64,000 nucleotides of DNA from Aureimonas sp. ME7 (lineage in GTDB: Bacteria; Pseudomonadota; Alphaproteobacteria; Rhizobiales; Rhizobiaceae), in NCBI RefSeq assembly GCF_903970965.1, contig NZ_CAJCKW010000007.1, positions 186,001-250,000 of the forward strand. Reading direction: 5' to 3'. A model generated the notes under the pieces. It ran no database searches. It was not told the DNA's origin and saw nothing but the letters and a program-made list of their open reading frames with translations. Position 1 is the stretch's first letter, and each line of letters opens with the position of its first letter. A program made the position numbers and the translations under genes. Positions 26,866 through 37,751 of this stretch are shown here, piece after piece.

Positions 26866-28752
26866 TCAGTTCAGAGCGCGGCCGAGAACGCGGCCGAGGC
26901 GCTCGGAAAAGGCTCGCGGGTTCTCCGGCGGCTCGCCGTCGGCGATGCGGGCTTCGTCGAGAAGGAGATGGGCGGCGTCCTCGCGTAAATGCGCTTCGCC
27001 GTCCCCCAGCTTTGCCAGGCGCTGGACGAGGTCGTGGCGCGGGTTGATCTCGAGGATCGGCTTGGAGCCCGCCGCGCCGAGGCGCCCGGCGCTCGCCAGA
27101 AGGCGTTCCAGCTGCCGGTCGATCCCGTGCTCGGGCGCGACGAGGCAGACGGCGCTGGTGGTCAGGCGCTCGGAAGCGCGAACGTCCGACACCGCATCTC
27201 CCAGCGTCGCCTTGAGGAAGGCGACGAAATCGCCGACTTCGGGTGCGGCCTCCGCCGGCGGCTCCTGCCCCTCGGCGAGCGGCACGGTGCCGAGATCGGC
27301 GAGGCCTTGCGTCACCGAGCGGAAGGGCTTGCCCTCGAATTCGACGCCACCGGCCGCCCAGAAGCTGTCCACCTGATCGGTGAGGAGCAGGACTTCCAGC
27401 CCGCGCGCCCGGAACCCTTCGAGCTGGGGCGAGGCGGCAAGCCGCTCGGCGTCGGGGCCGGTGGCGTAGTAGATCGCGTCCTGGTTTTCCCGGAAGGCGG
27501 CGACGATCTCCTTGAGGGAGCGCCACTCGGCGCCCGAGGTCGTGGTGCGGAAGCGGGACAGGCCAAGCAGCGCGTCGCGGCGCGCCTCGTCCTCGTAGAG
27601 CCCCTCTTTCAGGACGGCGCCGAAATTCTCCCAGACGGAGAGATAGCGCTCCGGCTCGTTCTCAGAAAGCTTGGCGAGCTCCGACAGGACGCGGTTCGAC
27701 ACGCCCTTGCGGATCGCGGCCAGCACTCGGCTTTCCTGGATCATCTCGCGCGACACGTTGAGCGGCAGATCGGCCGAATCCACGAGGCCGCGCACGAAGC
27801 GCAGGTAGCGCGGCAGGATTTCCGCCTCGTCGGTGATGAAGACGCGGCGCACGTAGAGCTTCAGGCGGCCGGCGCGGTCGGGGTCGAAGAGGTCGAACGG
27901 CTTGGCGCCCGGCACGAAGGCCAGCACCGAATATTCGTGAAGGCCTTCGGCGCGGTAATGGAGCGTCAGCGCCGGCTCGTCGAAACCGCCGGCCAGCGTC
28001 CGGTAGAAGTCGGCGTATTCGTCCGACGACACCTCGCTCTTCGACTTCGTCCACAGCGCGGCGCCGTCCGCAATGCGCTTCGGCTCGGCATCCGGGGCCT
28101 CGCGCAGAAGGATCGGCACTGGCACGTGGCCGGACTGGGAGCGCACCGTACGCTCCAGGGTGTGAGCCTCCAGATAGGCGCCCGCGTCCTCCTTCAGATG
28201 CAGGATGACGCGCGTGCCGCGAAGGGGCGACCCTTCCAAATCGGCCGCGCCGACCTCGTAGGTGCCGAGGCCATCGGAGGACCAGCGCGCGGGGGTGTCG
28301 CTTCCCGCCCGGCGTGAGACGACCTCGACACGGTCGGCCACCATGAAGGCGGAATAGAAGCCGACGCCGAACTGGCCGATCAGCCGGTTCTCGCTGGCTT
28401 CGCCCTTCTCAGTGATCCGGTCCATGAAGGCGCGGGTCCCCGAGCGCGCGATGGTGCCGAGCGATTCGGCCATCTCCGCCTCGCTCATGCCGATGCCGTT
28501 GTCCTCGACGGTGAGGGTGCGCGCCCCGGCGTCGATCGTCAGGGTGATCGCGGGCTCGCCGCCCTCGTTCAGCAGGGTCGGGGCTGCGATCGCCTCGAAG
28601 CGCAGCTTCTCGCAGGCGTCGGCGGCGTTGGACACGAGCTCGCGCAGGAACACGTCCTTGTCGGAATAGACCGAGTGCACCATCAGGTGCAGGAGGCGGG
28701 CGACATCCGCCTCGAAGCTGCGTGTCTGCCCCGTCGTGCCCGTATCCGCCAT
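26866..28752 (-). CDS. htpG: Molecular chaperone HtpG (Hsp90)
   Basis: A 628-residue cytosolic Hsp90. The N-terminal GHKL ATPase has LRELVSNAADA, TVEDNGIGM and GQFGVGFYSAFMVA. The middle domain has the catalytic arginine region (KLYVRRVFITDEAEILPRYL, GLVDSADLPLNVSREMIQ), and the C-terminal dimerisation domain has LEINPRHDLVQRLA. Length and motif order match the family. The start at ATG 28752 gives MADTGTTGQTR; the frame extends further upstream without support. Confidence 0.96.
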   Translation of the reverse strand: MADTGTTGQTRSFEADVARLLHLMVHSVYSDKDVFLRELVSNAADACEKLRFEAIAAPTLLNEGGEPAITLTIDAGARTLTVEDNGIGMSEAEMAESLGTIARSGTRAFMDRITEKGEASENRLIGQFGVGFYSAFMVADRVEVVSRRAGSDTPARWSSDGLGTYEVGAADLEGSPLRGTRVILHLKEDAGAYLEAHTLERTVRSQSGHVPVPILLREAPDAEPKRIADGAALWTKSKSEVSSDEYADFYRTLAGGFDEPALTLHYRAEGLHEYSVLAFVPGAKPFDLFDPDRAGRLKLYVRRVFITDEAEILPRYLRFVRGLVDSADLPLNVSREMIQESRVLAAIRKGVSNRVLSELAKLSENEPERYLSVWENFGAVLKEGLYEDEARRDALLGLSRFRTTTSGAEWRSLKEIVAAFRENQDAIYYATGPDAERLAASPQLEGFRARGLEVLLLTDQVDSFWAAGGVEFEGKPFRSVTQGLADLGTVPLAEGQEPPAEAAPEVGDFVAFLKATLGDAVSDVRASERLTTSAVCLVAPEHGIDRQLERLLASAGRLGAAGSKPILEINPRHDLVQRLAKLGDGEAHLREDAAHLLLDEARIADGEPPENPRAFSERLGRVLGRALN

Positions 28753-28840
28753 GTCGTCCCTTGTCCCTTGTCCGTTCGGCTGGTCGAGCCGCCAGATGGC
28801 GGCTCGGGGCCTCGGTTTCAAGCGAAAAGGCTTGGTGGCT

Positions 28841-29569
28841 TCAGATGTCGAAGTTCTGCGGCAGGAGCACGAGATCGCGCACCACGATGTTGCGCGGGCG
28901 CGTCAGCATGAAGAGAACGGCCTCGGCGACCTCCACCGGCTGGAACAGCGCGCCGTTCTCGATGGCGCGCTTGAGGTTCTCGGCCGGCCAGTCGTCGACG
29001 AGCGGCGTCACCACCGGGCCGGGCGCGATGGCGCCGACGCGAACGCCGTGCTTGTTGACCTGCCGGCGCACCGCGTGGACGAAGGACTGCACCGCGAATT
29101 TCGAGGCGCTGTAGACCGGCTCCCAGGGGATCGACTGGTGGCCGGCGACCGAGCTCGTGACGATGACGTCGCCCGTGCCCCGCTCGATCATGTGCGGCAG
29201 GACGGCATGGACGCCCCGGAACACGGCGTTGACGTTGAGGTTCAGCATCCGGTCGAAGGCGTCGGCGTTTCCATCCACGAGGTCGCCGCCGATATAGGAG
29301 CCGGCATTGGCGTGGAAGATGTCGAGCTGGCCGGCCTTATCGAGGATGGCCGGCAGCATGGTGGCGACGCTGTCGCCGCTGGTAATGTCGACCCGAAGCG
29401 CGGTGGCGCCCTCACCCAGATCCGCCACCGCCTTGTCCAGCCGGTCCTGCGCATTGTCGACGATGAAGACGCGCGCCCCGGCGCGCAGCATGGTGCGGGC
29501 GCATTCCAGCCCGATGCCCGATGCGCCGCCGGTGACGGCCGCGACCTTGCCGGCGAGTTCCTGTGCCAT
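28841..29569 (-). CDS. rbtD: Ribitol 2-dehydrogenase
   Basis: A 242-residue SDR that closely follows Klebsiella-type ribitol dehydrogenase along its length: GKVAAVTGGASGIGLECART, the unusual HANAG (86-90) in place of NNAG, IPWEPVYSASKFAVQSFVH with catalytic Tyr153 and Lys157, and a C-terminus TVRD-like segment (NIVVRDLVLLP). It oxidises ribitol to D-ribulose with NAD. It is the last gene of a ROK-SDR-rbtD run. The matching D-ribulokinase is about 15 kb away at 45107. Confidence 0.88.
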   Translation of the reverse strand: MAQELAGKVAAVTGGASGIGLECARTMLRAGARVFIVDNAQDRLDKAVADLGEGATALRVDITSGDSVATMLPAILDKAGQLDIFHANAGSYIGGDLVDGNADAFDRMLNLNVNAVFRGVHAVLPHMIERGTGDVIVTSSVAGHQSIPWEPVYSASKFAVQSFVHAVRRQVNKHGVRVGAIAPGPVVTPLVDDWPAENLKRAIENGALFQPVEVAEAVLFMLTRPRNIVVRDLVLLPQNFDI

Positions 29570-29605
29570 GATGTCGGTTCCTTTCCTGTTGGTTTTCGAA
29601 ATCGT

Positions 29606-30367
29606 TCAACGCGTCAGGTAGCCGCCGTCGATGGGCAGGACGGCGCCGGTGATGTAGGCGGCGGCGGGCGAGCACAGGAACTGGACGGCCGTCGCGACCT
29701 CGTCCGGCTGGCCGTAGCGGCCCATCGGCGTCATCCGGCGCCACACCGGATCCCAGTCCGGGTTCTCGAAGCCGCCGCGCGTCATGTCCGTGTCGATATA
29801 GCCGGGCGCCACCGCGTTGACGCGGATGCCTTCCGCCGCGAACTCGCTGGCCAAGCTCTTGGTCATCATGTGGACCGCCGCCTTGGACGCGTTGTAGGCG
29901 GTCTGGTTCTGCGGAATGTTGGCGATGAAGCCCGACACCGAGCCGATGTTGAGAATCGCGCTCTCGCCTCGTTCGCGCATATGTGGCACGGCGGCGCGGC
30001 AGAAGCGGAAGACCTGCGCGACGTTGGTGGACAGGATCAGTTCGAGGCGCTCGTCGTCGAACTCGGGCGTGTCGCCATGCGAGGCGACGCCGGCATTGTT
30101 GACGAGGATGTCGAGCCCGCCGAAGCGCTGGGCCGCAAAGGCGACGACCCGGTCCGGCGTCTGCGCGTCGCGCGCGTCGCCGGGCACGAAATCCCACTCG
30201 GCACCCGTCTGCGCCAAGGCCGCCTCGGCCTCGGGGGACAGGCTGCGCGCGGTGAGGACGAGCCGCGCGCCCGCGCCGGCAAAGCGCTGCGCGATGGCAA
30301 GGCCGATGCCGCGCGCGCCGCCGGTGATCAGGGCGACCTTGCCGTCCAGTCGAAAGGGATCGTTCAT
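29606..30367 (-). CDS. SDR polyol/sugar dehydrogenase
   Basis: A 253-residue classical [11 protein letters not shown] at residues 15-22, NNAG at 90-93, Tyr158 and Lys162 in YNASK, and a C-terminal [10 protein letters not shown]. It resembles polyol dehydrogenases of the arabinitol, threitol and galactitol type and is related to the SDR at 40620. It lies between the ROK regulator (25 bp) and rbtD (36 bp), all reading leftwards, so a polyol is the probable substrate. The exact polyol cannot be told. Confidence 0.82.
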   Translation of the reverse strand: MNDPFRLDGKVALITGGARGIGLAIAQRFAGAGARLVLTARSLSPEAEAALAQTGAEWDFVPGDARDAQTPDRVVAFAAQRFGGLDILVNNAGVASHGDTPEFDDERLELILSTNVAQVFRFCRAAVPHMRERGESAILNIGSVSGFIANIPQNQTAYNASKAAVHMMTKSLASEFAAEGIRVNAVAPGYIDTDMTRGGFENPDWDPVWRRMTPMGRYGQPDEVATAVQFLCSPAAAYITGAVLPIDGGYLTR

Positions 30368-30392
30368 GGCGAAGTGGTTCCTCGAACGTGGG

Positions 30393-31586
30393 TCAGGGAG
30401 CGAGCCCGTCGGCGGCCGACAGGAAGCGCTGGTGAAGGATGCAGGCCGCCCCGAAGGCGGCCCCGAACACGGGACCGTCGTTGACGGCGATCGCGGGCAC
30501 GGGAAACCCGTCCCCTGAGATCTCGCGCCAATGAGCGGCAACGCGCGCCGCAACCAGGGGATAAAGCGCCGCCACCGACCCGCCGAGCACGATCTGGTCG
30601 GGGTCGATCAGCCGACACGCCTGCGCGAGGCCGAAGGCGAGCGAGCGCGCCCAGTCCTCCGCGATGGCGACGGCGCGCGGTACCCGCTCTCCGACCTCGC
30701 GCAGAAAGGCCTCCAAGGTGGCGTCCCCTCCGCAAAGCCCGGCCGCGCGCGCGGCGGAAAGGATCGCCTCCAGCCCGACGCGCTCCTCGAAGCGACGCAT
30801 GCCGCCTCCTTCGTCCGGCAGGAGAAGGTGCCCGATCTCGCCGGCAAGCCCATGGCCGCCGCGAAACAGGTCGCCGTCCACCACGATGCCGCCGCCGACG
30901 CCCGTTTCCATGACTAGCGCCAGGGTGACGCCGGGCCGCGCCACCTCGCGCCCGTAGGCGTCGCCGACCGCAAAGGCGTTGGCGTCGTTCTCGGCGACGA
31001 CCGGCAGGGTCGGCGGCAGGTGGGGACGCATGATCTCCGCGGGATAAACGTCGTGCCAGCCCAGAAGCGGGGCGACGCGCACCCGCCCGCCGCGTTCCAT
31101 CTGCGCGGGGATCGCGATGCCGAGCCCCTCGCAGCGCGCCCAACCGGCGGCGGGAAGGCACTCGGCCGCAAGGCCGGTCGCCGCCTCGAATGCCGCCGCG
31201 ACGCCCGCCGCCGGCGCGTCGAAGGGGCGGGTGAGGCTGGCGATCGGGCGCGCCGACAGGTCGACCGCCACGAAGGACACGTGCTCGACGCCGATCTCGC
31301 AGCCGGCAAAGAACATGGCGTCCGGCTGCAGCTCCAGAAGGATACCCGGACGCCCCGCGCGGTTTGCGCCCGGGCGCCCCGTTTCCTCGCCCGAAACCTC
31401 GCGCACCAGCCCTTCCTGCGTCAGCGCGGCCACGATATGGCCGGACGACGAGCGGTTGAGGCCGAGCTTGCGCGCCAGATCGGCTCGGCTGAGGCGGCCG
31501 AACCGGTGCAACGCGCGCAGTGCCGCCATCTCGTTGCCTTGCCGGACGCGGCGCGTCGCGGGATCAAGGGTCGCCATTTCCGACAA
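30393..31586 (-). CDS. ROK-family (NagC/XylR-type) transcriptional regulator
   Basis: About 397 residues: an N-terminal winged HTH ([21 protein letters not shown]) and a ROK sugar-kinase-like domain with the sugar-binding [22 protein letters not shown] and [11 protein letters not shown]. The ROK zinc-binding Cys cluster after the GH motif is not conserved. No ATG lies at the best position; TTG 31586 has GGGAG 8 nt upstream, while ATG 31577 lacks spacing. It probably controls the surrounding polyol genes, with GTTGC-type palindromes in 32685-32833 as candidate operators. Confidence 0.85.
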   Translation of the reverse strand: MSEMATLDPATRRVRQGNEMAALRALHRFGRLSRADLARKLGLNRSSSGHIVAALTQEGLVREVSGEETGRPGANRAGRPGILLELQPDAMFFAGCEIGVEHVSFVAVDLSARPIASLTRPFDAPAAGVAAAFEAATGLAAECLPAAGWARCEGLGIAIPAQMERGGRVRVAPLLGWHDVYPAEIMRPHLPPTLPVVAENDANAFAVGDAYGREVARPGVTLALVMETGVGGGIVVDGDLFRGGHGLAGEIGHLLLPDEGGGMRRFEERVGLEAILSAARAAGLCGGDATLEAFLREVGERVPRAVAIAEDWARSLAFGLAQACRLIDPDQIVLGGSVAALYPLVAARVAAHWREISGDGFPVPAIAVNDGPVFGAAFGAACILHQRFLSAADGLAP

Positions 31587-31731
31587 TCAGGCTTCTCCCG
31601 GCGAGAAAGGAGCGCTCCGGACGCGTCAGGTCCGGTACGGGCGACGACAGGTCTTCCGAGCTCCAAGGATCGGCCCTGGCCGGCGAACGCGAAGGTCCAC
31701 CGGCCGAGGCATGCATGCGTCGCGCGCCGGA

Positions 31732-32616
31732 TCAGGGCCGGGCGTTGGTCGCGCGCCGGCGGGCCGCCTCGTCGCGTTTCAAGTCGATGAAGCTCTTGGC
31801 GTGAAGCGCGAGCGGCATGGATTCGGTCCACGTGTCGCGCCAGATCGCGCAGGCGAGCGACAGGGCCTCGTCTACCACCGCGCCCGAGAAGGACTCGAAC
31901 GAGATGTTCTTCTGGTAGTCGATGTCGAGCAGCGCGTCGAAGATCGGATCGAAGTCGATCACGCCGTCGCCCAAGTATCCGCGGTTGCTTTCCCCGATGT
32001 GGAAATAGCCGATCTTGTCAGCGGCGAGGCGGATGGCGGCGGCGGGATTGGCCTCCTCAATGTTCATGTGGAACGTATCGAGATGGAGGGTGACGTGGTC
32101 GGAACCCGTTTCCTTCACGAACTGCAACCCTTGCGCCGCCGTGTTCAGCATGTTGGTCTCGAAGCGGTTGACGACTTCGAGCACGAGATCGACGCCTGCC
32201 TCTTTCGCCAGATCCGCCGTCCGCGCGATCGCGCCGAGCGAATTCTTGCGGCCCCGGTCGGTCGGCTGCGCGTTGTACTTGGTATGGGCGGAGTACAGGA
32301 TGCCGCCGAGCGTCTTGCCGCCGACGTCGCGCACGCCGCGAACGACGTCCGCCAGAAGCGCCTCGCCCGCCTTGACGACGCTTTCGTCCTCGCTCGACAC
32401 GTCGGCCGAGACCGGCAGACCCATGGTCACCGCGATCTCGATGCCGAGCCCTTGCGCCTTCTTGCCCAAAGCGTCGATGTCGAACCGATCGGGGCGCAGA
32501 TAGGCGAACTCGATCAGTTCGAAGCCGCTTTCGGCGCTCTGCTCCAGCGCCTTTTCCAGATCGGCCTGTGTCGCGCCGTTGGTCCAGACGAACGAATGAA
32601 TACCCAACCGACTCAT
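31732..32616 (-). CDS. Ketose 3-epimerase (D-tagatose/D-psicose 3-epimerase family TIM barrel)
   Basis: A 294-residue sugar epimerase/isomerase. It shows the D-tagatose 3-epimerase pattern of metal and proton-shuttling residues: [41 protein letters not shown] and the final FESFSG. Such enzymes invert C3 of ketoses, for example D-ribulose/D-xylulose or L-ribulose/L-xylulose. A very strong GGGGGAGGA precedes ATG 32616. It is divergent from the polyol ABC operon and upstream of the ROK gene. The epimerase could link the ketose made by the local dehydrogenases to the kinase that accepts it. Confidence 0.85.
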   Translation of the reverse strand: MSRLGIHSFVWTNGATQADLEKALEQSAESGFELIEFAYLRPDRFDIDALGKKAQGLGIEIAVTMGLPVSADVSSEDESVVKAGEALLADVVRGVRDVGGKTLGGILYSAHTKYNAQPTDRGRKNSLGAIARTADLAKEAGVDLVLEVVNRFETNMLNTAAQGLQFVKETGSDHVTLHLDTFHMNIEEANPAAAIRLAADKIGYFHIGESNRGYLGDGVIDFDPIFDALLDIDYQKNISFESFSGAVVDEALSLACAIWRDTWTESMPLALHAKSFIDLKRDEAARRRATNARP

Positions 32617-32684
32617 CAAATCCTCCCCCATTGTTGGCCGGTGCAACAAAGTTCCCGGCCAGCCGTGGTTGTCAAGGGAGTTCC

Positions 32685-32833
32685 GTTGCTGCAACACGGC
32701 GCCAATTTGCTGCGTTGCAACGCCATTCGACAGCATATCCGCTATCGCGGTGACCAGTGCGCCAACTATCCTTCCATCGTTTTTTGCCGAACCTCCAATA
32801 TAATTTGGCGTCCTTCGCAACAAATGTTGTGCG
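32685..32833. promoter_or_regulatory. Divergent control region with GTTGC-type palindromes and a TATAAT box
   Basis: The 372-bp gap 32617-32988 has no gene. It holds GTTGC-T-GCAAC (32685-32695) and GCGTTGCAACGC (32712-32723), both perfect palindromes, and CGCAACA-AATG-TTGTGCG-like arms at 32816-32833. A consensus TATAAT (32799-32804, plus strand) lies just before the last one, with a poor -35. The last palindrome would cover the start point of the ABC operon and the first two the epimerase promoter. They look like sites for one sugar-responsive repressor, probably the nearby ROK protein. Confidence 0.5.
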
Positions 32834-32988
32834 CGGTTCGGAGTTGGTCTACGAATCGCCCATGGACCCACCGCGATGGGAGTGGAGATCGCCGGTCCAG
32901 GGTCATCGATTCCAAAGCGATAGCCGCCCGGAAACAAGGGCGGGACGAACGATCCGCGGGCAAGACGGACTTTCGGGAGGAATGGAGC

Positions 32989-34422
32989 ATGACGCGTAAA
33001 CTGGGAACGAGCCTGATCGCCCTGGCGGTCGGTCTGATGGGCGGCCTGACGGCGGCGCGGGCCGACTTCTGGTCGGACGCGGGCGCCAAGTACAAGGGCG
33101 TGACGCTGCACGGCGTGACCGAGAGCACGCCGCCGTCGAACTACGTCAAGGACGTTCTGGCCAAGCAGTTCGAGGAAAAGACCGGCATCAAGGTCGAGCT
33201 GGAAACCACCTCCTGGGACCAGATGTACGACAAGGCCATCAAGGACATGGAAGCCAAGACCGGCATCTATGACATGGTCTATATCGAGCAGGACATCGTC
33301 TACGCCTACCTGCAGCGCCAGTTCCTGACCGACATCACCAAGACGCTGGCGGACAACCCGGCGCTCAAGGCGCCCGACTTCGACGAAAAGAACTTCACCA
33401 CCTTCGCCGACTACTTCCGCGGCCAGGACAACGACCTGTTCGGCGTGCCGATGGAAGCCTTCATCAAGATCTACCTCTACCGCAAGGATCTGTTCGACGA
33501 TCCGGCTGTCAAGGCGGCCTTCAAGGAAAAGACCGGCAAGGATCTCGCGCCCGCCAAGACGCACGAGGACTATACGCAGATCGCCGAGTTCTTCACCCAG
33601 TGGGGCAAGGACAAGGGCGAGCAGCTCTGGGGCACGACGAGCCAGGCCCATACCGGCCACCCGGCGTCCTGGTACGAATACGTCGAATCCGTCGCGCCGA
33701 CCTTCGGCGTCTACAACTGGGGCATCAACGCCGACGACAACTACGGCGCTTCCGTCGAGCACGGCGGCACGATGAACAGCGACAAGGCCAAGGCCGCGCT
33801 GAAATACTTCCTGCATCTGCGCGACATCGCTCCGCCGGAATCGGCGGCCAGCACCTGGTCGGAAGTCGCCACCACCTTCGCCGCCGGCCGAGCCGCGCAA
33901 GGGCTCGTCTATGGCGAGAACGCCGCCTGGATCGCGTCGGACGCCTCCAAGTCCAAGGTCGTCGACAAGGTCGGCATCGCCCTGCCGCCGCTGTCGGACG
34001 GCGTCATGGCGGATGCGGAATCGGGCAAGGGCTATATCGGCTACTACGACGGCGGCGCCTTCGGCGTGCCCGTCACCGCCAAGAACCAGGAAGCCGCCCT
34101 TCTCTTCCTCCAGTATATCGGCCAGAACTCGGTGCAGCCGGACTGGGCCGTGGTCGCGCCCCGCGTCACCAACACCGCCACCTACGACGATCCGAAGGTG
34201 AAGGAGATGGATGCCCGGCTCGGCGGCTACTACACGATGATGAAGGACGAGGGCCGCCTCTTCGCGGGCGCGCCGAAGTATCCCTTCCACGCCCAGATCC
34301 GCGAAACCGTCGCGCCGATCTTCTACCGCATCCTGACCGGCGAGGTCGGCCCGGACGAGGGTCTCGATCAGATGGCGGCCGCGACCGAGCAGGAACTCAC
34401 CAACCTCGGCTATCGCAAGTAG
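32989..34422 (+). CDS. Polyol/sugar ABC transporter substrate-binding protein
   Basis: A 477-residue SBP_bac_1-type periplasmic protein with a signal peptide ending at AARADFW. The fold is seen from [20 protein letters not shown] to [36 protein letters not shown] and [17 protein letters not shown]. It belongs to the class that binds sorbitol, mannitol and other polyols in alphaproteobacteria. GGGAGG precedes ATG 32989. It is the first gene of a long plus-strand operon, and a strong hairpin directly follows it. Confidence 0.9.
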   Translation: MTRKLGTSLIALAVGLMGGLTAARADFWSDAGAKYKGVTLHGVTESTPPSNYVKDVLAKQFEEKTGIKVELETTSWDQMYDKAIKDMEAKTGIYDMVYIEQDIVYAYLQRQFLTDITKTLADNPALKAPDFDEKNFTTFADYFRGQDNDLFGVPMEAFIKIYLYRKDLFDDPAVKAAFKEKTGKDLAPAKTHEDYTQIAEFFTQWGKDKGEQLWGTTSQAHTGHPASWYEYVESVAPTFGVYNWGINADDNYGASVEHGGTMNSDKAKAALKYFLHLRDIAPPESAASTWSEVATTFAAGRAAQGLVYGENAAWIASDASKSKVVDKVGIALPPLSDGVMADAESGKGYIGYYDGGAFGVPVTAKNQEAALLFLQYIGQNSVQPDWAVVAPRVTNTATYDDPKVKEMDARLGGYYTMMKDEGRLFAGAPKYPFHAQIRETVAPIFYRILTGEVGPDEGLDQMAAATEQELTNLGYRK

Positions 34423-34436
34423 TCTGAAGGCTTCGG

Positions 34437-34470
34437 ACGGCCGCCGCGAGCCCAAGCGCGCGGCGGCCGT
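34437..34470 (+). terminator. Strong GC-rich hairpin after the binding-protein gene
   Basis: A perfect 12-bp stem (ACGGCCGCCGCG / CGCGGCGGCCGT) with a 10-nt loop in the 227-bp gap before the permeases. It has no run of Ts. It is likely to stabilise the upstream mRNA or partly attenuate, giving more binding protein than permease, as also seen between sbp and cysT. The rest of the gap shows nothing else. Confidence 0.55.
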
Positions 34471-34649
34471 TCTCACCCGGCCCCGCCCAGCGGTTTCGCC
34501 GGGCCTTTTCAGGACGAAGCCCATGGCCACTCCCGGCCGGCACCGCCCTGGCCCCCAAGCCTCGACCGCCCGCAACGCCCCCTTTTCGCCTCTCACCTGA
34601 CGCCGGAAAGAACGGGGCCGCGCATCTTCGTTTCGGGAGGATGGTTTCC

Positions 34650-35534
34650 ATGCGTTCCAACAAGGTCGGCTGGCTGCTTCTCGCCCCGACGATCCTCATC
34701 CTCGCCACCTTCGGCATCGTGCCGTTCGTCTACGTGCTCTACGTGGCGTTCCACCAGTGGAACCCGTTCGGCGCCAGTCCCTTCATGGTGTTCAACGGCG
34801 CGAGCAACTTCCGGCGCTTGGTGTTCGACCCCGAGTTCCTTCTCGCCATCTGGTACACGCTGAAGTTCGCCTTCTTCGCCGTGTTCTCGGAAGTCGTGAT
34901 CGGCTACCTCCTCGCCCAGCTCTTCATGAAGGAGTTTCCGGGCCGCGGCTTCTTCCGCACCATCCACACCCTGCCGCTGATCGTCGCCCCGATCGTCGTC
35001 GGCTCGGTCTGGCGCCTCCTGACGACGCCCTCCATCGGCATCATCCCCTATTATCTCAACGCCTGGTTCGGCTACGAGCTGAACATCGGGCGCGACGCCA
35101 ACGCCGCCTTTATCCTCACCGTCATCATGGACATCTGGCACTGGACGCCGCTCGTCACCCTGACGCTGCTCGCCGCCCTCGTGTCGCTGCCGAAGGAGCC
35201 CTTCGAGCAGGCGCAGATCGACGGGGCGAGCCGTTGGCAGGTGTTCTGGCACATCACCCTGCCGATGATCCGCCCGGCGATCCTGGCCACCGTCTTCATC
35301 CGCCTGATGGACGCGCTGCGCACGGTCGACGAGGTGTGGATGCTGACGGGCGGCGGGCCCGGTGCGGCCACCCGCTATATCGGCCTCCACATCTGGAAGG
35401 TCGTGTTTCCCAAGACCGACTACGGCTACGGATCGGCGATCTCGGTGATCGTCCTCTACCTGACGCTGGTCATGTGCTGGATCCTCTATGTCGCCCTCGT
35501 CGCGCCGCGCGCGCGGAAGAAGAGGACCTTCTAA
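34650..35534 (+). CDS. Polyol/sugar ABC transporter permease (MalF/UgpA type)
   Basis: A 294-residue permease with six membrane segments and the EAA loop EQAQIDGASRWQVFWHITLPMI. Other family marks are LLAPTILILATFGIVPF at the start and PGAATRYIGLHIWKVVF near the end. GGGAGG at 34635-34640 abuts ATG 34641 and is correctly spaced for ATG 34650, so the latter is used. It pairs with the next permease. Confidence 0.9.
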   Translation: MRSNKVGWLLLAPTILILATFGIVPFVYVLYVAFHQWNPFGASPFMVFNGASNFRRLVFDPEFLLAIWYTLKFAFFAVFSEVVIGYLLAQLFMKEFPGRGFFRTIHTLPLIVAPIVVGSVWRLLTTPSIGIIPYYLNAWFGYELNIGRDANAAFILTVIMDIWHWTPLVTLTLLAALVSLPKEPFEQAQIDGASRWQVFWHITLPMIRPAILATVFIRLMDALRTVDEVWMLTGGGPGAATRYIGLHIWKVVFPKTDYGYGSAISVIVLYLTLVMCWILYVALVAPRARKKRTF

Positions 35535-36370
35535 TGCGAACCTCCCGGCCCGTCCTGTCGATCCTCCTCTGGGTCGGCCTGAGTTTCCTGACGCTGTTTC
35601 CGATCTACTGGCTGTTCGTGATCTCGGTGAAGCCGGCGGTGGACCTGTTCTCGACGCCGAGCGTCATTCTCGACACGGTCTACTGGAACAACTACGCGAA
35701 CGTCCTGACCAACGACACGCTGCGCCGCTACATGATGAACTCGGTCATCATCTCGAGCGGAAACGCGGTGCTCTGCACCACGCTCGCCTTCATGGCCTGC
35801 TACGCTCTGTCGAGGTACGATCTCGGCGGCAAGGAGAACATCTTCTTCTGGACCATCACCAACCGCATGGCGCCGGCCGCCGTGTTCCTGCTGCCCTTCT
35901 TCCTCCTATTCACGCAGGTCTTCGCGATCGGCGACTTCCGCCTCTACGATTCGCGCATCGGGATGATCCTCCTCTACTGCACGTTCAACCTGCCCTTCGC
36001 GATCTGGACGCTGCGCCCGACGATCGACGGGCTGCCCAAGGAACTCGACGAGGCGGCGACCGTTGACGGCGCCTCGACCTGGCAGGTGATCCGCGAGGTG
36101 ATCTTTCCGCTTGCCCGGCCGGGCCTTGCCGTGACGCTGATCCTCACCTGGGTCTTCGCCTGGAACGAGTTCCTGCTCGCCGCCACGCTGACGAGCTTCA
36201 ACGCACGCACCATCACCACGGGCCTGTCGGAATACGTCACCACCACGGGCACCGAATGGGGCACGATGGCCTCGATCGCCATCATCACGCTCATTCCCGC
36301 CCTCGTCGTCTTCGCCGTCGTGCAGCGCCACATCGTGGCCGGCCTGACCTTCGGCGCGGTGAAGGAGTAG
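35534..36370 (+). CDS. Polyol/sugar ABC transporter permease (MalG/UgpE type)
   Basis: A 278-residue inner-membrane permease with the EAA loop DEAATVDGASTWQVIREVIFPLARPG and WVFAWNEFLLA typical of MalG-type partners. Its ATG overlaps the previous stop by one base (TAATG), so translation is coupled. It has six predicted membrane segments. Confidence 0.91.
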   Translation: MRTSRPVLSILLWVGLSFLTLFPIYWLFVISVKPAVDLFSTPSVILDTVYWNNYANVLTNDTLRRYMMNSVIISSGNAVLCTTLAFMACYALSRYDLGGKENIFFWTITNRMAPAAVFLLPFFLLFTQVFAIGDFRLYDSRIGMILLYCTFNLPFAIWTLRPTIDGLPKELDEAATVDGASTWQVIREVIFPLARPGLAVTLILTWVFAWNEFLLAATLTSFNARTITTGLSEYVTTTGTEWGTMASIAIITLIPALVVFAVVQRHIVAGLTFGAVKE

Positions 36371-36375
36371 TTTCC

Positions 36376-36618
36376 ATGGACCACACCGCGAAAGTCGAAG
36401 CCGTGGACGAGGAAGCCGCCGTCGCGGCGAAGGCGGCCCCAAGGCCCGGCGGCTTCCTGCCCATCGTCACCAACTGGTTCGACCGGCTCTTCATCGGCAT
36501 CTACCTGTTCGTCGCGCTGGAGCTCTTCTGGATGCGCTTCCTGGAACAGTCGATCCCGCTCACCGTCTGCCACATCCTGGCGATCGCGCTCGGCGTCCTG
36601 ATCGTCTGGAAGGGCTGA
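36376..36618 (+). CDS. Small DUF2160-type membrane protein of the ABC operon
   Basis: An 80-residue protein with a charged N-terminus and two hydrophobic segments (about residues 36-52 and 58-78). It resembles the DUF2160 proteins coded in some glycerol and polyol ABC operons between the permeases and the ATPase. It starts 5 bp after the permease stop, next to a GGAG site, so it is surely made with the transporter. Its role is unknown; an accessory membrane subunit is the simplest reading. Confidence 0.7.
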   Translation: MDHTAKVEAVDEEAAVAAKAAPRPGGFLPIVTNWFDRLFIGIYLFVALELFWMRFLEQSIPLTVCHILAIALGVLIVWKG

Positions 36619-36679
36619 ACACCTTGACCCCGAGCGCCGCCCTGCCGGTCGTCGGCGCCCCCGTTTCGAAGGCATTCCC

Positions 36680-37741
<1,062 letters not shown>

Positions 37742-37751
37742 GGGGGCGACC

